Below, in pieces: positions 15,352 to 24,794 of a stretch of 64,000 bases of DNA (position 1 is its first letter; each line of letters begins with the position of its first letter). The DNA is taken from contig NZ_JAJFAV010000011.1 of the NCBI RefSeq assembly GCF_020711235.1, forward strand, positions 124,001-188,000, given 5' to 3'. The position numbers were made by a program, and so were the translations under genes. The notes beneath the pieces were generated by a model, which was not told where the DNA came from, searched no databases, and saw nothing but the letters and a program-made list of their open reading frames with translations. Source of the DNA: Hymenobacter sp. 15J16-1T3B. GTDB lineage: Bacteria > Bacteroidota > Bacteroidia > Cytophagales > Hymenobacteraceae.

Positions 15352-16391
15352 GTTGGACTGGTCCGCGTTTTCGCTTGATGAGCCGCTGGTTGGCAGGGCT
15401 ATGGCTGTTGGCACTGCTGTTGGCCGCTGCGTGGGCGCAGTTTGGTCCGGCAGCAGGGCAGCCTGCGCCCCTGAACCTGGAGCAACTTAGCCATCCGCCA
15501 TCCGCCCAGCACTGGCTGGGCACTGACCCCTATGGGCGCGACGTGCTTACCGACCTGATACTGGGCACGCGCCAATTGGTCATCATTAGTTTGCCAGCAG
15601 CGCTGTTGGCGTCGGCATTGGGTGCGGTATTAGGAGCCGCTGCGGGTTACTGGGGCAACACCGGTGTACGGTTGCGCACCAGCGCAGCAGTGGTCTTGCT
15701 AATCGGGATTGTAGGCGCATTGGTTACTGAGCCGGCGGAGGCGGGCTGGTGGCTGCTGGCTGCGGCCGGCTTGTCGGCTTGCACCTATGCTTCGTTTTTA
15801 CCCGCAACCACCCTCGCCTTGCCCTTGGATTGGGCGGTGCTAGGTGCAGCCGCTTGGCTCGGAGCAGTGCCCCGTTTGGTATTGGTTCTGTCCCTGGTTG
15901 CCCTGCATGCACCGGCTGGGTGGTGGCTGGTCAGCATCCTGACCCTTACTTGCTGGCCTAGCACCGCCCGCCTCACGCGTACGTTGGTGCAGCAATTGCG
16001 TCAGCGCCCCTACGTAGAGGCCGGACGCGCCGCGGGGTATTCCACCGGCCGCCTGCTGTGGGTGCACCTAGCGCCCAACGTGTGGCCCAGTCTACGCAAC
16101 ACCCTGCCGCTCAACTTAAGTATCTGCTTGGGACTGCAAACCACGCTTGGGTTTCTCGGCATCGGCTTAAGTCCTGATCAGGCCGACTGGGGACTCACCC
16201 TGGCCAACGCCCGGCTGGAACCCGGCGCGTGGTGGCTGGTGCTAAGTGGGCTGCTGGCCCTCACCTGCACTATGGCCGCTATCTACCATCTGCTACCGGC
16301 TTCTGATGCCGGTTTAGCGCATTTACCCACTGCTAGCACAGCAGCCGACGTCACAAATAGCCAACAAATATCTACATCCATCGAGCAATAG
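15348..16391 (+). CDS. ABC transporter permease, DppC/OppC type
   Basis: A 347-residue membrane protein. HWLGTDPYGRDVLTDLILG is the hallmark of the DppC/OppC permease N-terminal region, followed by TM helices and an EAA loop YVEAGRAAGYSTGRLLWVHLAPNVW, then LGFLGIGLSPDQADWG, also typical. The centre (~residues 85-190) is longer and more hydrophobic than in usual DppC proteins, and there is a polar Thr/Ser/Gln tail of about 30 residues. The GTG start overlaps the previous stop by 4 bases; an in-frame ATG lies at 15378 as an alternative. The dppD/dppF-type ATPases normally following are absent here, so the transporter must borrow them from elsewhere or use a separately encoded pair. Confidence 0.87.
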   Translation: MSWTGPRFRLMSRWLAGLWLLALLLAAAWAQFGPAAGQPAPLNLEQLSHPPSAQHWLGTDPYGRDVLTDLILGTRQLVIISLPAALLASALGAVLGAAAGYWGNTGVRLRTSAAVVLLIGIVGALVTEPAEAGWWLLAAAGLSACTYASFLPATTLALPLDWAVLGAAAWLGAVPRLVLVLSLVALHAPAGWWLVSILTLTCWPSTARLTRTLVQQLRQRPYVEAGRAAGYSTGRLLWVHLAPNVWPSLRNTLPLNLSICLGLQTTLGFLGIGLSPDQADWGLTLANARLEPGAWWLVLSGLLALTCTMAAIYHLLPASDAGLAHLPTASTAADVTNSQQISTSIEQ

Positions 16392-16648
16392 GATGCGCTG
16401 ATTAATGACTATTTATCAGCTTAATACGCCATGTTACAATTACACCACCCTATGTATTATCGATTTTACAGAGCTAATCAGCCACAATTTTCATGTCACA
16501 GCAGTAGCCCAATCTTCCTTTACCGACGCTAAACCATACGCTTCATTTGTATCGAAAACGCTGCTAAACGCCGCTGCCCAAAGGCTCTATCAGTCTCTAA
16601 GCTGCGCGCTTTCTTAGCCAAGGTCATTGCATTTACTCCACTGCTACA
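16392..16648. other. AT-rich intergenic region upstream of the second small ORF
   Basis: Between the second permease and the 60-residue ORF. It carries element copy B and a -7-like TTCATTTG (16542-16549). An open frame at 16405-16617 covers the element but has no signal of being coding. Much of the region looks like a diverged duplicate of 12181-12333. Confidence 0.5.
16495..16524 (+). repeat. Upstream element copy B (shared with 12221-12250)
   Basis: Second copy of the 30-base element (24/30 identical, ungapped). It is followed by TTTGTATC at 16546-16553, CCAAGGTCAT at 16618-16627 and ACTGCTAC at 16640-16647, each with a counterpart at 12273-12280, 12310-12319 and 12326-12333. In copy B the position of the peptide ATG is ATT. 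Confidence 0.7.
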
Positions 16649-16831
16649 ATGCAAGCCAATACACTGCCGCCTAATTCCTCGCCGGAAGCGGGCTCAGACG
16701 TAGTCAGTACCACAGATGGTCTGTTGGTAACGGACGCGTCAAAAGTCGAAGAAGCCTTGCGTCGCGGAGCCGCCGTGCGCATCGGAGATATAATAGTCGG
16801 TCTGTTCCCCACCTTGGAAGGGGCCGCTTAG
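16649..16831 (+). CDS. Second small ORF of the peptide locus (60 residues), hypothetical
   Basis: A 60-residue product with no recognised family: a polar N-terminal half (MQANTLPPNSSPEAGSDV) and an amphipathic/hydrophobic C-terminal half (KVEEALRRGAAVRIGDIIVGLFPTLEGAA). No signal peptide. It follows a region that duplicates the promoter and start region of the repeat-peptide gene, including CCAAGGTCAT, but in that copy the ATG has become ATT with a 6-base insertion, and the homologous reading frame stops early. It may therefore be a different small peptide under the same control, or a chance ORF in the remains of a second peptide gene. A strong terminator follows 70 bases later, which supports a transcript ending here. 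Confidence 0.4.
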   Translation: MQANTLPPNSSPEAGSDVVSTTDGLLVTDASKVEEALRRGAAVRIGDIIVGLFPTLEGAA

Positions 16832-16901
16832 ATACTATCTATCCGGAGATTGGTCACTTGATTAGACCCTTCTCTAGTAGGTTGTTGCAATAGGTGTGTC
16901 G

Positions 16902-16932
16902 AAAAACCGCAGGCTATGCCGGCGGTTTTTTT
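16902..16932 (+). terminator. Terminator of the peptide/permease locus
   Basis: AAAAACCGC (16902-16910) pairs with GCGGTTTTT (16922-16930), followed by more T; an 11-base loop contains an additional short AGGC/GCC-type pairing. Confidence 0.85.
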
Positions 16933-16959
16933 GCGTTTGGCCTTTGCCTAACCGAGCAC

Positions 16960-16995
16960 AAAAAAGCCGCCGCCTTTTCAGGCAGCGGCTTTTTT
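16960..16995. terminator. Bidirectional terminator downstream of ftsH
   Basis: AAAAAAGCCGC (16960-16970) pairs with GCGGCTTTTTT (16985-16995), with an inner GCC/GGC pair. Lies 13 bases past the ftsH stop and works for both strands. Confidence 0.85.
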
Positions 16996-17008
16996 GCGTT
17001 AAAGCGGA

Positions 17009-19132
<2,124 letters not shown>

Positions 19133-19315
19133 GAATAAGATTGGTCTTCAACAAAGGGAGACACTGCAGACCTGAACACGCCGCCGAAGCGGTTTGTTCG
19201 GCCCCGCCTGCTGCAAAGTCGCGGCCGGCGGGGCCTGGTTGCCAGGGCTGACGCACCGGCCCGGCAATTACTTTACCGGGGGCACAAAATCAGCGACGAG
19301 AACGAAGCGGACGGC

Positions 19316-19702
19316 TTACTTAACCGCCGTTTCTTCCTCGATAAAGGAAATTTCGGCGTCGCCCCACAGCTCTTCGAGCGCGTAGAACGAGCGACGGTCG
19401 CGCAGGAAGACGTGGACGACGACGTCGACGTAATCGAGCAGGACCCACTCGCGGTTTTGGCGGCCTTCGCTCTGCCACGGGTTTTGCCCGGTGGATTTTT
19501 CCACTTCCTCCTCTACCGAGCGCGCAATGGCGTCGAGCTGGGTATCGGACGAAGCCGAGCAGATGACGAAGTAATCGGCAACGGCGTTTTTGAGGTGTTT
19601 AAGATTGAGTACGACGATGTCAGAAGCTTTTTTGTCCTGCATCCCACGTACGACGAGGTCTGCCAAGTTGTCCGAATCCTGCCGAACCGGGGTAATTTTC
19701 AT
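19316..19702 (-). CDS. rsfS: Ribosomal silencing factor RsfS
   Basis: A 128-residue protein of the RsfS/YbeB/Iojap family, which binds ribosomal protein L14 and blocks 30S-50S joining during starvation. Landmarks: KKASDIVVLNLKHL, VADYFVICSASSDTQLDAIA, and WVLLDYVDVVVHVFLRDRRSFYALEELWGDA, the signature C-terminal segment. Length is typical (105-130). It starts 42 bases from the divergent biotin-ligase start; the minus-strand -7-like element TACTTTG at 19727-19733 faces the plus-strand element of that gene. ftsH follows downstream in the same direction, the gene order rsfS-ftsH being common in Bacteroidota. Confidence 0.95.
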   Translation of the reverse strand: MKITPVRQDSDNLADLVVRGMQDKKASDIVVLNLKHLKNAVADYFVICSASSDTQLDAIARSVEEEVEKSTGQNPWQSEGRQNREWVLLDYVDVVVHVFLRDRRSFYALEELWGDAEISFIEEETAVK

Positions 19703-19712
19703 GTGGAGAAAG

Positions 19713-19733
19713 TAGGTTTGTCAATACAAAGTA
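19713..19733. promoter_or_regulatory. Divergent, overlapping promoter elements of rsfS and the biotin ligase
   Basis: TAGGTTTG at 19713-19720 (plus strand, perfect TAnnTTTG) and CAAAGTA at 19727-19733 (TACTTTG on the minus strand) point toward each other with 6 bases between, so the two start sites would overlap. Confidence 0.55.
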
Positions 19734-19744
19734 GCGAAAAACAA

Positions 19745-20518
19745 GTGGAGCCAATCAGTCCCCAAACGCTCTTCACGGGCCAACAGCTTATCTGGTTGCC
19801 GGAATGTGGCTCTACGAACACGGAGGCACGCGAGCTAATAGGCCAAAACCGCGCCACCGATGGCTGTACCGTCATAACGGACAAGCAGACCGCCGGCCGC
19901 GGCCAACGCGGCAACCAGTGGGAGGCCGCGCCGGGCGAAAACCTGACGCTGTCGGTGGTGTGGCGCCCAACGTTTCTGCCGGCTGCCGCGCCGTTTCGGC
20001 TGAATCTGGCCGTGGCCCTCGGTGTGCACGACTGGGCCAGCGCCTTGCTCGGCCCCGACCCCGCCCTGCGCCTGAAGTGGCCGAACGACCTGTTCTACCA
20101 GGACCAGAAGCTGGGCGGCATCCTGATAGAAAACACACTTAGCGGCGGACAAATTCACTACAGCGTCGTTGGCATCGGAATAAATATCAACCAGACGCTA
20201 TTTGACGTGTCCACGGCCACCTCGCTTAGCCGCTTGACCGGCCGCGCCTACGCCTTGCCGCCGCTGGCCGCCCGCCTGCTCGAAAGCCTGGAGCGGCGCT
20301 ACCTGCAGCTGCGCGCCGGGCAAGTGGCCCAGCTGCAGCAAGCCTACCGGCAGGTGCTCTACCGCTACGACGAATGGCACCACTTTGAAGTGGACGGCAA
20401 GCGCGTGCCGGGTCGTATTGTGGACGTCACGGACGAAGGCATGCTGGTGCTGGAGCAGACTAATGGGCAGCGACGTAGCTTCGGCATGCAGGAAATCCGG
20501 CACGTGCTCAACGACTAG
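19745..20518 (+). CDS. birA: Biotin-[acetyl-CoA-carboxylase] ligase
   Basis: A 257-residue biotin protein ligase that activates biotin to biotinyl-AMP and attaches it to the carboxylase carrier lysine. Seen: LPECGSTNTEAREL near the N-terminus, the biotin/ATP loop QTAGRGQRGNQW, LRLKWPNDLFYQDQKLGGILIE with the catalytic Lys of KWPND, GIGININQ, and a C-terminal SH3-like part (RVPGRIVDVTDEGMLVLE). The N-terminal DNA-binding domain of E. coli BirA is missing, so it is a monofunctional ligase. There is no ATG; GTG 19745 is chosen because it is near the family start and lies 24 bases after a perfect -7 element; TTG 19718 lies inside that element and GTG 19703 before it. Confidence 0.92.
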   Translation: MEPISPQTLFTGQQLIWLPECGSTNTEARELIGQNRATDGCTVITDKQTAGRGQRGNQWEAAPGENLTLSVVWRPTFLPAAAPFRLNLAVALGVHDWASALLGPDPALRLKWPNDLFYQDQKLGGILIENTLSGGQIHYSVVGIGININQTLFDVSTATSLSRLTGRAYALPPLAARLLESLERRYLQLRAGQVAQLQQAYRQVLYRYDEWHHFEVDGKRVPGRIVDVTDEGMLVLEQTNGQRRSFGMQEIRHVLND

Positions 20519-20783
20519 CAGCAGCAATTTCCGGCCGTGAGGCAACCATCAGCGGGCAGTTTGCGAGTGCGTGGGTGTACTCTTCTGCCCCTCGCCACTA
20601 TGCCTGAACCCTAGCTCGTTAAACCCGGTGGGCTCTTGCTGCTCCAAGGGCCGTGCACTGCCTCGCCTCGTTCCGGCACGCGGCTTGCAACAAGCCACCC
20701 GTTGCCGCCAATTTTCCTCGGAAATTTCCTATCTTAGGCCTAGCCGATGCGTCGGCGGGGCCACGCTCTCAACGCCAAATTCT
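20519..20783 (+). other. Intergenic region before the cupredoxin gene
   Basis: A 265-base gap. The only candidate signal is TATCTTAG at 20730-20737, a partial -7 element 46 bases before the next ATG. Nothing else recognised. Confidence 0.3.
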
Positions 20784-21416
20784 ATGAAGCTTTTTACTCG
20801 CCTCCTCGCTGCCACCGGCCTGCTGCTGCTGCAGGTTCCTGCTTGGGCAGCTACCGTTGTCGTGCAAGTGCGCGACTTTGAGTATTCGCCCCAGGTGGTC
20901 AACATCGCGCCCGGCGACGTGGTGCGCTTTCAGTGGGTCAGTGGCACCCACCCGACCGTGTCGGACAGCTCCCCGGCGGCGTTTGCGGCCTTTACGCCCA
21001 GCGCGTCGGTGCCGACGCGCGACGTGACGTTTAATACTGCCGGCACCTACGATTACCATTGCACGGCCCACGGCGCGGCCGGTCGCGTCGGCATGTGGGG
21101 CAGCGTGAGCGTGTCGCCGGCCAACCCCACCCGCGAAGCCACCAAGCAGGCCGCGGCCCTGCTCAACGTGTACCCCAACCCGGTACGCGGCGGCGAGGCC
21201 ACGCTGACGATGAGCGACTTAAAACCCGGCCAGGCCTACCGCCTGCGCATCACCAACATCATCGGCCGGGAAGTGCAGAATGTGGCGTTGCGCCCCGACA
21301 TCGTGACCAACGGCCAGCCCATCAGTTTCTCCGCGCTGCCGGCCGGGCTCTACATCTGCTCGGTGCTCAGCAACGACAAAGTTCTAGCCACCAAGCGCGT
21401 GACGGTGCAAGACTAA
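20784..21416 (+). CDS. Secreted cupredoxin (plastocyanin-like) with T9SS sorting domain
   Basis: A 210-residue exported protein: signal peptide (MKLFTRLLAATGLLLLQVPAWA), a plastocyanin-type blue-copper domain (~residues 22-112), and a C-terminal type IX sorting domain (~125-210). The copper ligands are visible as His in SGTHPTV and the cluster DYHCTAHGAAGRVGMWG (Cys, His, Met). The sorting domain has VYPNPV, LRITNIIGREV, and the ending LPAGLYICSVLSNDKVLATKRVTV. So it should cross the inner membrane by Sec and be released or anchored at the surface by T9SS. Possible roles are electron transfer or copper binding at the cell surface. ATG 20784 is set by the signal peptide; the longer frame upstream is not coding-like. 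Confidence 0.9.
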   Translation: MKLFTRLLAATGLLLLQVPAWAATVVVQVRDFEYSPQVVNIAPGDVVRFQWVSGTHPTVSDSSPAAFAAFTPSASVPTRDVTFNTAGTYDYHCTAHGAAGRVGMWGSVSVSPANPTREATKQAAALLNVYPNPVRGGEATLTMSDLKPGQAYRLRITNIIGREVQNVALRPDIVTNGQPISFSALPAGLYICSVLSNDKVLATKRVTVQD

Positions 21417-21446
21417 CACCGGCCCTTGCGTCAATTTGATCTGGCA

Positions 21447-21481
21447 ACATCCGCTCCCGCGTTGGGGGCGGATGTTTTTTT
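21447..21481 (+). terminator. Terminator after the cupredoxin gene
   Basis: ACATCCGC (21447-21454) pairs with GCGGATGT (21468-21475) and runs into seven or more T. Confidence 0.9.
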
Positions 21482-21532
21482 GTGCCGTTACCGCCCGAAA
21501 AACGCCTGGGCGGGCCTTGCCGCATTTATGCC

Positions 21533-21540
21533 TACTTTTG
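21533..21540 (+). promoter_or_regulatory. -7 element TACTTTTG of the DUF2723 gene
   Basis: Perfect TAnnTTTG, 20 bases before the ATG at 21561. A TTG at 21517-21519 is too close to serve as a normal -33 box. Confidence 0.5.
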
Positions 21541-21560
21541 GCATTCCTGAAAATCCCTGT

Positions 21561-24500
21561 ATGCAGCGTTACTCGCGACTGAATAACCTGGTGGGCTGGC
21601 TGGTGTTTGCCGTGGCCACCATTACCTATCTGCTCACGCTAGAACCCACGGCTAGTTTCTGGGACTGCGGCGAGTTCATTGCCTGCTCCTACAAGCTGCT
21701 GGTGCCCCACCCGCCCGGCGCGCCCACCTTCCTGCTGCTGGGCCGCCTGTTTTCCCTGCTCTCCTTCGGCGACGTGACGAAGGTGTCGGTGCTGGTGAAT
21801 GCCTTGTCGGGGCTGAGTTCCTCGTTCACAGTGCTCTTCCTGTTCTGGACCATCACCATGCTGGCCAAGAAGCTGGTGCTGGGCCGCCCCGGCATGCACG
21901 ACGACCGGCCGCTGGAGCCCACCGCCGGGCAAACCCTGCTCATTTTGGGCAGCGGCGCCGTTGGGGCGCTGGCGCTGGCCTTTTCCGATTCGTTTTGGTT
22001 TAACGCCGTGGAGGCCGAAGTGTACGCCATGTCCTCCTTGTGCACCGCCGCAGTCGTGTGGCTGATGCTGAAGTGGGAAAACCGCGCCGACGAGTACGAC
22101 TCAGACAAGTGGCTGATTCTGATTGCCTACGTGATGGGCCTAAGCATCGGGGTGCACTTGCTGAACCTGCTGGCCATTCCGGCTCTGGGCCTGATCTACT
22201 ACTTCCGCCGCACTGCTACGCCGACCTGGATGGGCGGCTTTATCACCCTGGTAGTCAGCAGCATCATCGTCGGGCTGATTCTGGTGGGCATTATCCCGGG
22301 CCTGCCGTCCATTGCCGGCTGGTTTGAGGTCTTGTTCGTCAACTCGTTCGGACTGCCGTTCAACTCGGGCCTGATTTTCTTCCTGATTATCTTCTTCGGG
22401 CTGCTCTGGTTTGGCTTCCGCTACTCCAAGCAGCGCAGCAGCCGCCTGCTCAACACGGCCCTGCTCAGCCTGGTATTCATTCTGATCGGCTACTCCTCGT
22501 ACCTGATCATCCCCATCCGCTCGTCCTTCCTGCCGACCATCAACGAGAACACGCCCAACGACGTGCTCTCGTTCGTGAGCTACCTCAAGCGCGAACAGTA
22601 CGGGGACCGTCCGCTGCTCTACGGCCCGCAGTTCAGCGCCCAGCCCTACGACCAGAAAGAAGGCGCTCCGCGCTACGTGCGCGGCACCGATAAGTACGAA
22701 ATTGCCGAGCACCGCCTCGAAACGCTGTACCGCGACGAGGACAAAGTGCTGCTGCCCCGCCTTTACTCGCCCGACCCCGGCCACATTCAGCAGTACCAGA
22801 AATGGGGCGTGAACGTGCGCCAGATGCAGGACCCGGAAACCGGCCAGACCTCTTACGCCAAGCCCACCATGGGCGAAAACCTGGGCTTTTTGTTCCGCTA
22901 CCAGATGGGCCACATGTTCTGGCGCTACTTCATGTGGAACTTCGTTGGCCGCGACTCCGACGTGCAACAGGCCGGCGTGATGTGGCCCAACGAGGGCAGC
23001 AAGAGCGGCTTGCCGGAGCGCATTGCCGACAGCAAGGCCCGCAACAATTTCTTCGCCATTCCGCTGCTGCTGGGCATCGTGGGCCTCTTTTTCCACGCCC
23101 GCCGCGACGGCAACAACGCCCTGATGGTGGGCTTCCTGTTCCTCTTCACGGGCCTGGCCATCGTCATTTACCTGAACCAGCCGCCCATCGAGCCGCGCGA
23201 GCGGGACTACACCTTCGCCGGCGCCACCTACGCCTTTGCCATCTGGATTGGCCTCGGCGTGCTGGGCCTCGCGGCGCTGCTGCGCTCGGTGCTCAAGTCT
23301 GATTCGGCCCGTGGCGGTATTGCCGTGGCTATCGGCCTTGTGGCGCCCGCGCTGATGGCCGCCCAGGGCTGGAACGACCACGACCGCTCCGACCGCTACA
23401 ACTCGGTGGATTCGGCCAAGAACCTGCTGAACTCGCTGCAGCCCAACGCCATTCTCTTCACCAACGGCGACAACGACACCTTCCCGCTCTGGTACGCTCA
23501 AGAAGTGGAAGGCGTGCGCACCGACGTGCGCGTGGCCGTGCTCAGCTACCTGAACACCGACTGGTACATCGACCAGATGAAGCGCCGCAGCTACAAGTCG
23601 CAGCCGCTGCCGATTTCGATGGAGCACTCGGTGTACCAGCAGGGCACCAACGACTACCTCCCCTACGCCGAAAACCCGGCCGTGAAGGAGGTGGACCTGA
23701 AGCAATTCATGCAGCTGGTGGAGCAAAACTCGCCCCTGCTGCAGGTGCAGACGCAAAGCGGCCGCCCGCTGCTGAGCTTCCCGACGCGTAAGTTCTACCT
23801 GCCCATCGACACCGCCGCGGTGGAGAAAATGGGCCTGGTGCTGCCCGAGCGGCGCAACCAAGTGGTGTCGCGCATGGAATGGGACATGGGCCGCGGCGCC
23901 ATCGAGAAGAAAAACCTGGTGATTCTGGACATGCTGGCCACCAACAACTGGCAGCGCCCGATTTACTTCTCCTCGACGGTGAACACGCAGGACTTCATGA
24001 ACCTGCAGCCCTACTTCCAGCTGGAAGGCATGGCCTACCGCGTGCTGCCCATCAAGGATCCGAATTTCAACCCGCAGAGCAACCAAGAAGGCTACGTGGC
24101 GAAGGATCTGATGTACAACATCATGATGAAGCGCTTCGCCTACCGCAACCTCGACCGCGCCGACATCTTCTACGACGAAAACAACCTGCGCTTCCCGGCC
24201 AACTACCGCGACAAGTTCTACCGCCTGGCCCAGAGCTACGTGGATGCCGGCGACAACGCCAAGGCCAAGGAGGTGATGGACTACTGCTTCAAGGTGATGC
24301 CCGACAAGGCTATTCCCTACGACTACTACGTGCCCCAGTTCGTGGTGCCGCTGGTGAAAGTGGGCGAAACGCAGCGCGCCAACGAAATCATGGATACCAT
24401 GACCAACCGCGCCCAGCAGGCCCTGGCCTACTACAACACGGCGCCCGACGGCGGCCTGTTCGACATGGAAGTGCAGCTGAACCTGCTCACCCTGCAGAGC

Positions 24501-24590
24501 GTGTACCGCGCCGCCGAGCAAATCGGCGACCGGGGCCGCGCCACCAAGGCCCTGAACCTGCTGCAGCAGTACTACCCGCAGGGCGGCTAA
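21561..24590 (+). CDS. DUF2723 multi-pass membrane protein, GT117/TMEM260-like glycosyltransferase candidate
   Basis: A 1009-residue protein. The first ~560 residues form about a dozen membrane helices; the signature near the start is ATITYLLTLEPTASFWDCGEFIACSY followed by VPHPPGAPTFLLLGRLF, the DUF2723 hallmark with an Asp-Cys-Gly-Glu pair as in GT-C enzymes. Later come NQPPIEPRERDYTFAGA and FTNGDNDTFPLWYAQEVEGVRTDV, and a soluble C-terminal part (~650-1009) with TPR-like helices. DUF2723 is the domain of human TMEM260, a protein O-mannosyltransferase (CAZy GT117); Bacteroidota have a general periplasmic protein O-glycosylation system, so this protein may be its transferase. ATG 21561 is set by the start of the first helix and the -7 element. 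A strong terminator follows. Confidence 0.9.
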   Translation: MQRYSRLNNLVGWLVFAVATITYLLTLEPTASFWDCGEFIACSYKLLVPHPPGAPTFLLLGRLFSLLSFGDVTKVSVLVNALSGLSSSFTVLFLFWTITMLAKKLVLGRPGMHDDRPLEPTAGQTLLILGSGAVGALALAFSDSFWFNAVEAEVYAMSSLCTAAVVWLMLKWENRADEYDSDKWLILIAYVMGLSIGVHLLNLLAIPALGLIYYFRRTATPTWMGGFITLVVSSIIVGLILVGIIPGLPSIAGWFEVLFVNSFGLPFNSGLIFFLIIFFGLLWFGFRYSKQRSSRLLNTALLSLVFILIGYSSYLIIPIRSSFLPTINENTPNDVLSFVSYLKREQYGDRPLLYGPQFSAQPYDQKEGAPRYVRGTDKYEIAEHRLETLYRDEDKVLLPRLYSPDPGHIQQYQKWGVNVRQMQDPETGQTSYAKPTMGENLGFLFRYQMGHMFWRYFMWNFVGRDSDVQQAGVMWPNEGSKSGLPERIADSKARNNFFAIPLLLGIVGLFFHARRDGNNALMVGFLFLFTGLAIVIYLNQPPIEPRERDYTFAGATYAFAIWIGLGVLGLAALLRSVLKSDSARGGIAVAIGLVAPALMAAQGWNDHDRSDRYNSVDSAKNLLNSLQPNAILFTNGDNDTFPLWYAQEVEGVRTDVRVAVLSYLNTDWYIDQMKRRSYKSQPLPISMEHSVYQQGTNDYLPYAENPAVKEVDLKQFMQLVEQNSPLLQVQTQSGRPLLSFPTRKFYLPIDTAAVEKMGLVLPERRNQVVSRMEWDMGRGAIEKKNLVILDMLATNNWQRPIYFSSTVNTQDFMNLQPYFQLEGMAYRVLPIKDPNFNPQSNQEGYVAKDLMYNIMMKRFAYRNLDRADIFYDENNLRFPANYRDKFYRLAQSYVDAGDNAKAKEVMDYCFKVMPDKAIPYDYYVPQFVVPLVKVGETQRANEIMDTMTNRAQQALAYYNTAPDGGLFDMEVQLNLLTLQSVYRAAEQIGDRGRATKALNLLQQYYPQGG

Positions 24591-24611
24591 GCCCACCTGC
24601 TCTCCTACTCG

Positions 24612-24648
24612 AAAACGCCCCGCCGATGCTGTATCGGCGGGGCGTTTT
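24612..24648. terminator. Terminator after the DUF2723 gene
   Basis: AAAACGCCCCGCCGAT and its reverse complement flank a 5-base loop (GCTGT); the A/T ends make it bidirectional. Confidence 0.9.
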
Positions 24649-24794
24649 GCTTGGCGCAGCCCCCAAGCGGCCTTGCTCAGCAGCCCCGGTCATTCGCCGC
24701 GTTGACCAGCGTTGTCATCATCTGACGCTGTCTTAAAAGCGTTGCTGATTTGCTACTCGCATAGCTTTTTCCGCGCTACCGCCGTTATTGAGAC

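Noticed and set aside
16405-16617. 70-residue plus-strand ORF
   Set aside because: Covers upstream element copy B, AT-rich, no motif or signal peptide; more likely regulatory sequence.
19412-19744. N-terminal extension of the biotin ligase frame
   Set aside because: Runs through rsfS on the other strand and past the promoter element; the ligase fold starts after GTG 19745.
22140-24596. 818-residue open frame on the minus strand
   Set aside because: It lies wholly opposite the DUF2723 gene, is His/Val/Gln-rich without any domain, and is a high-GC shadow.
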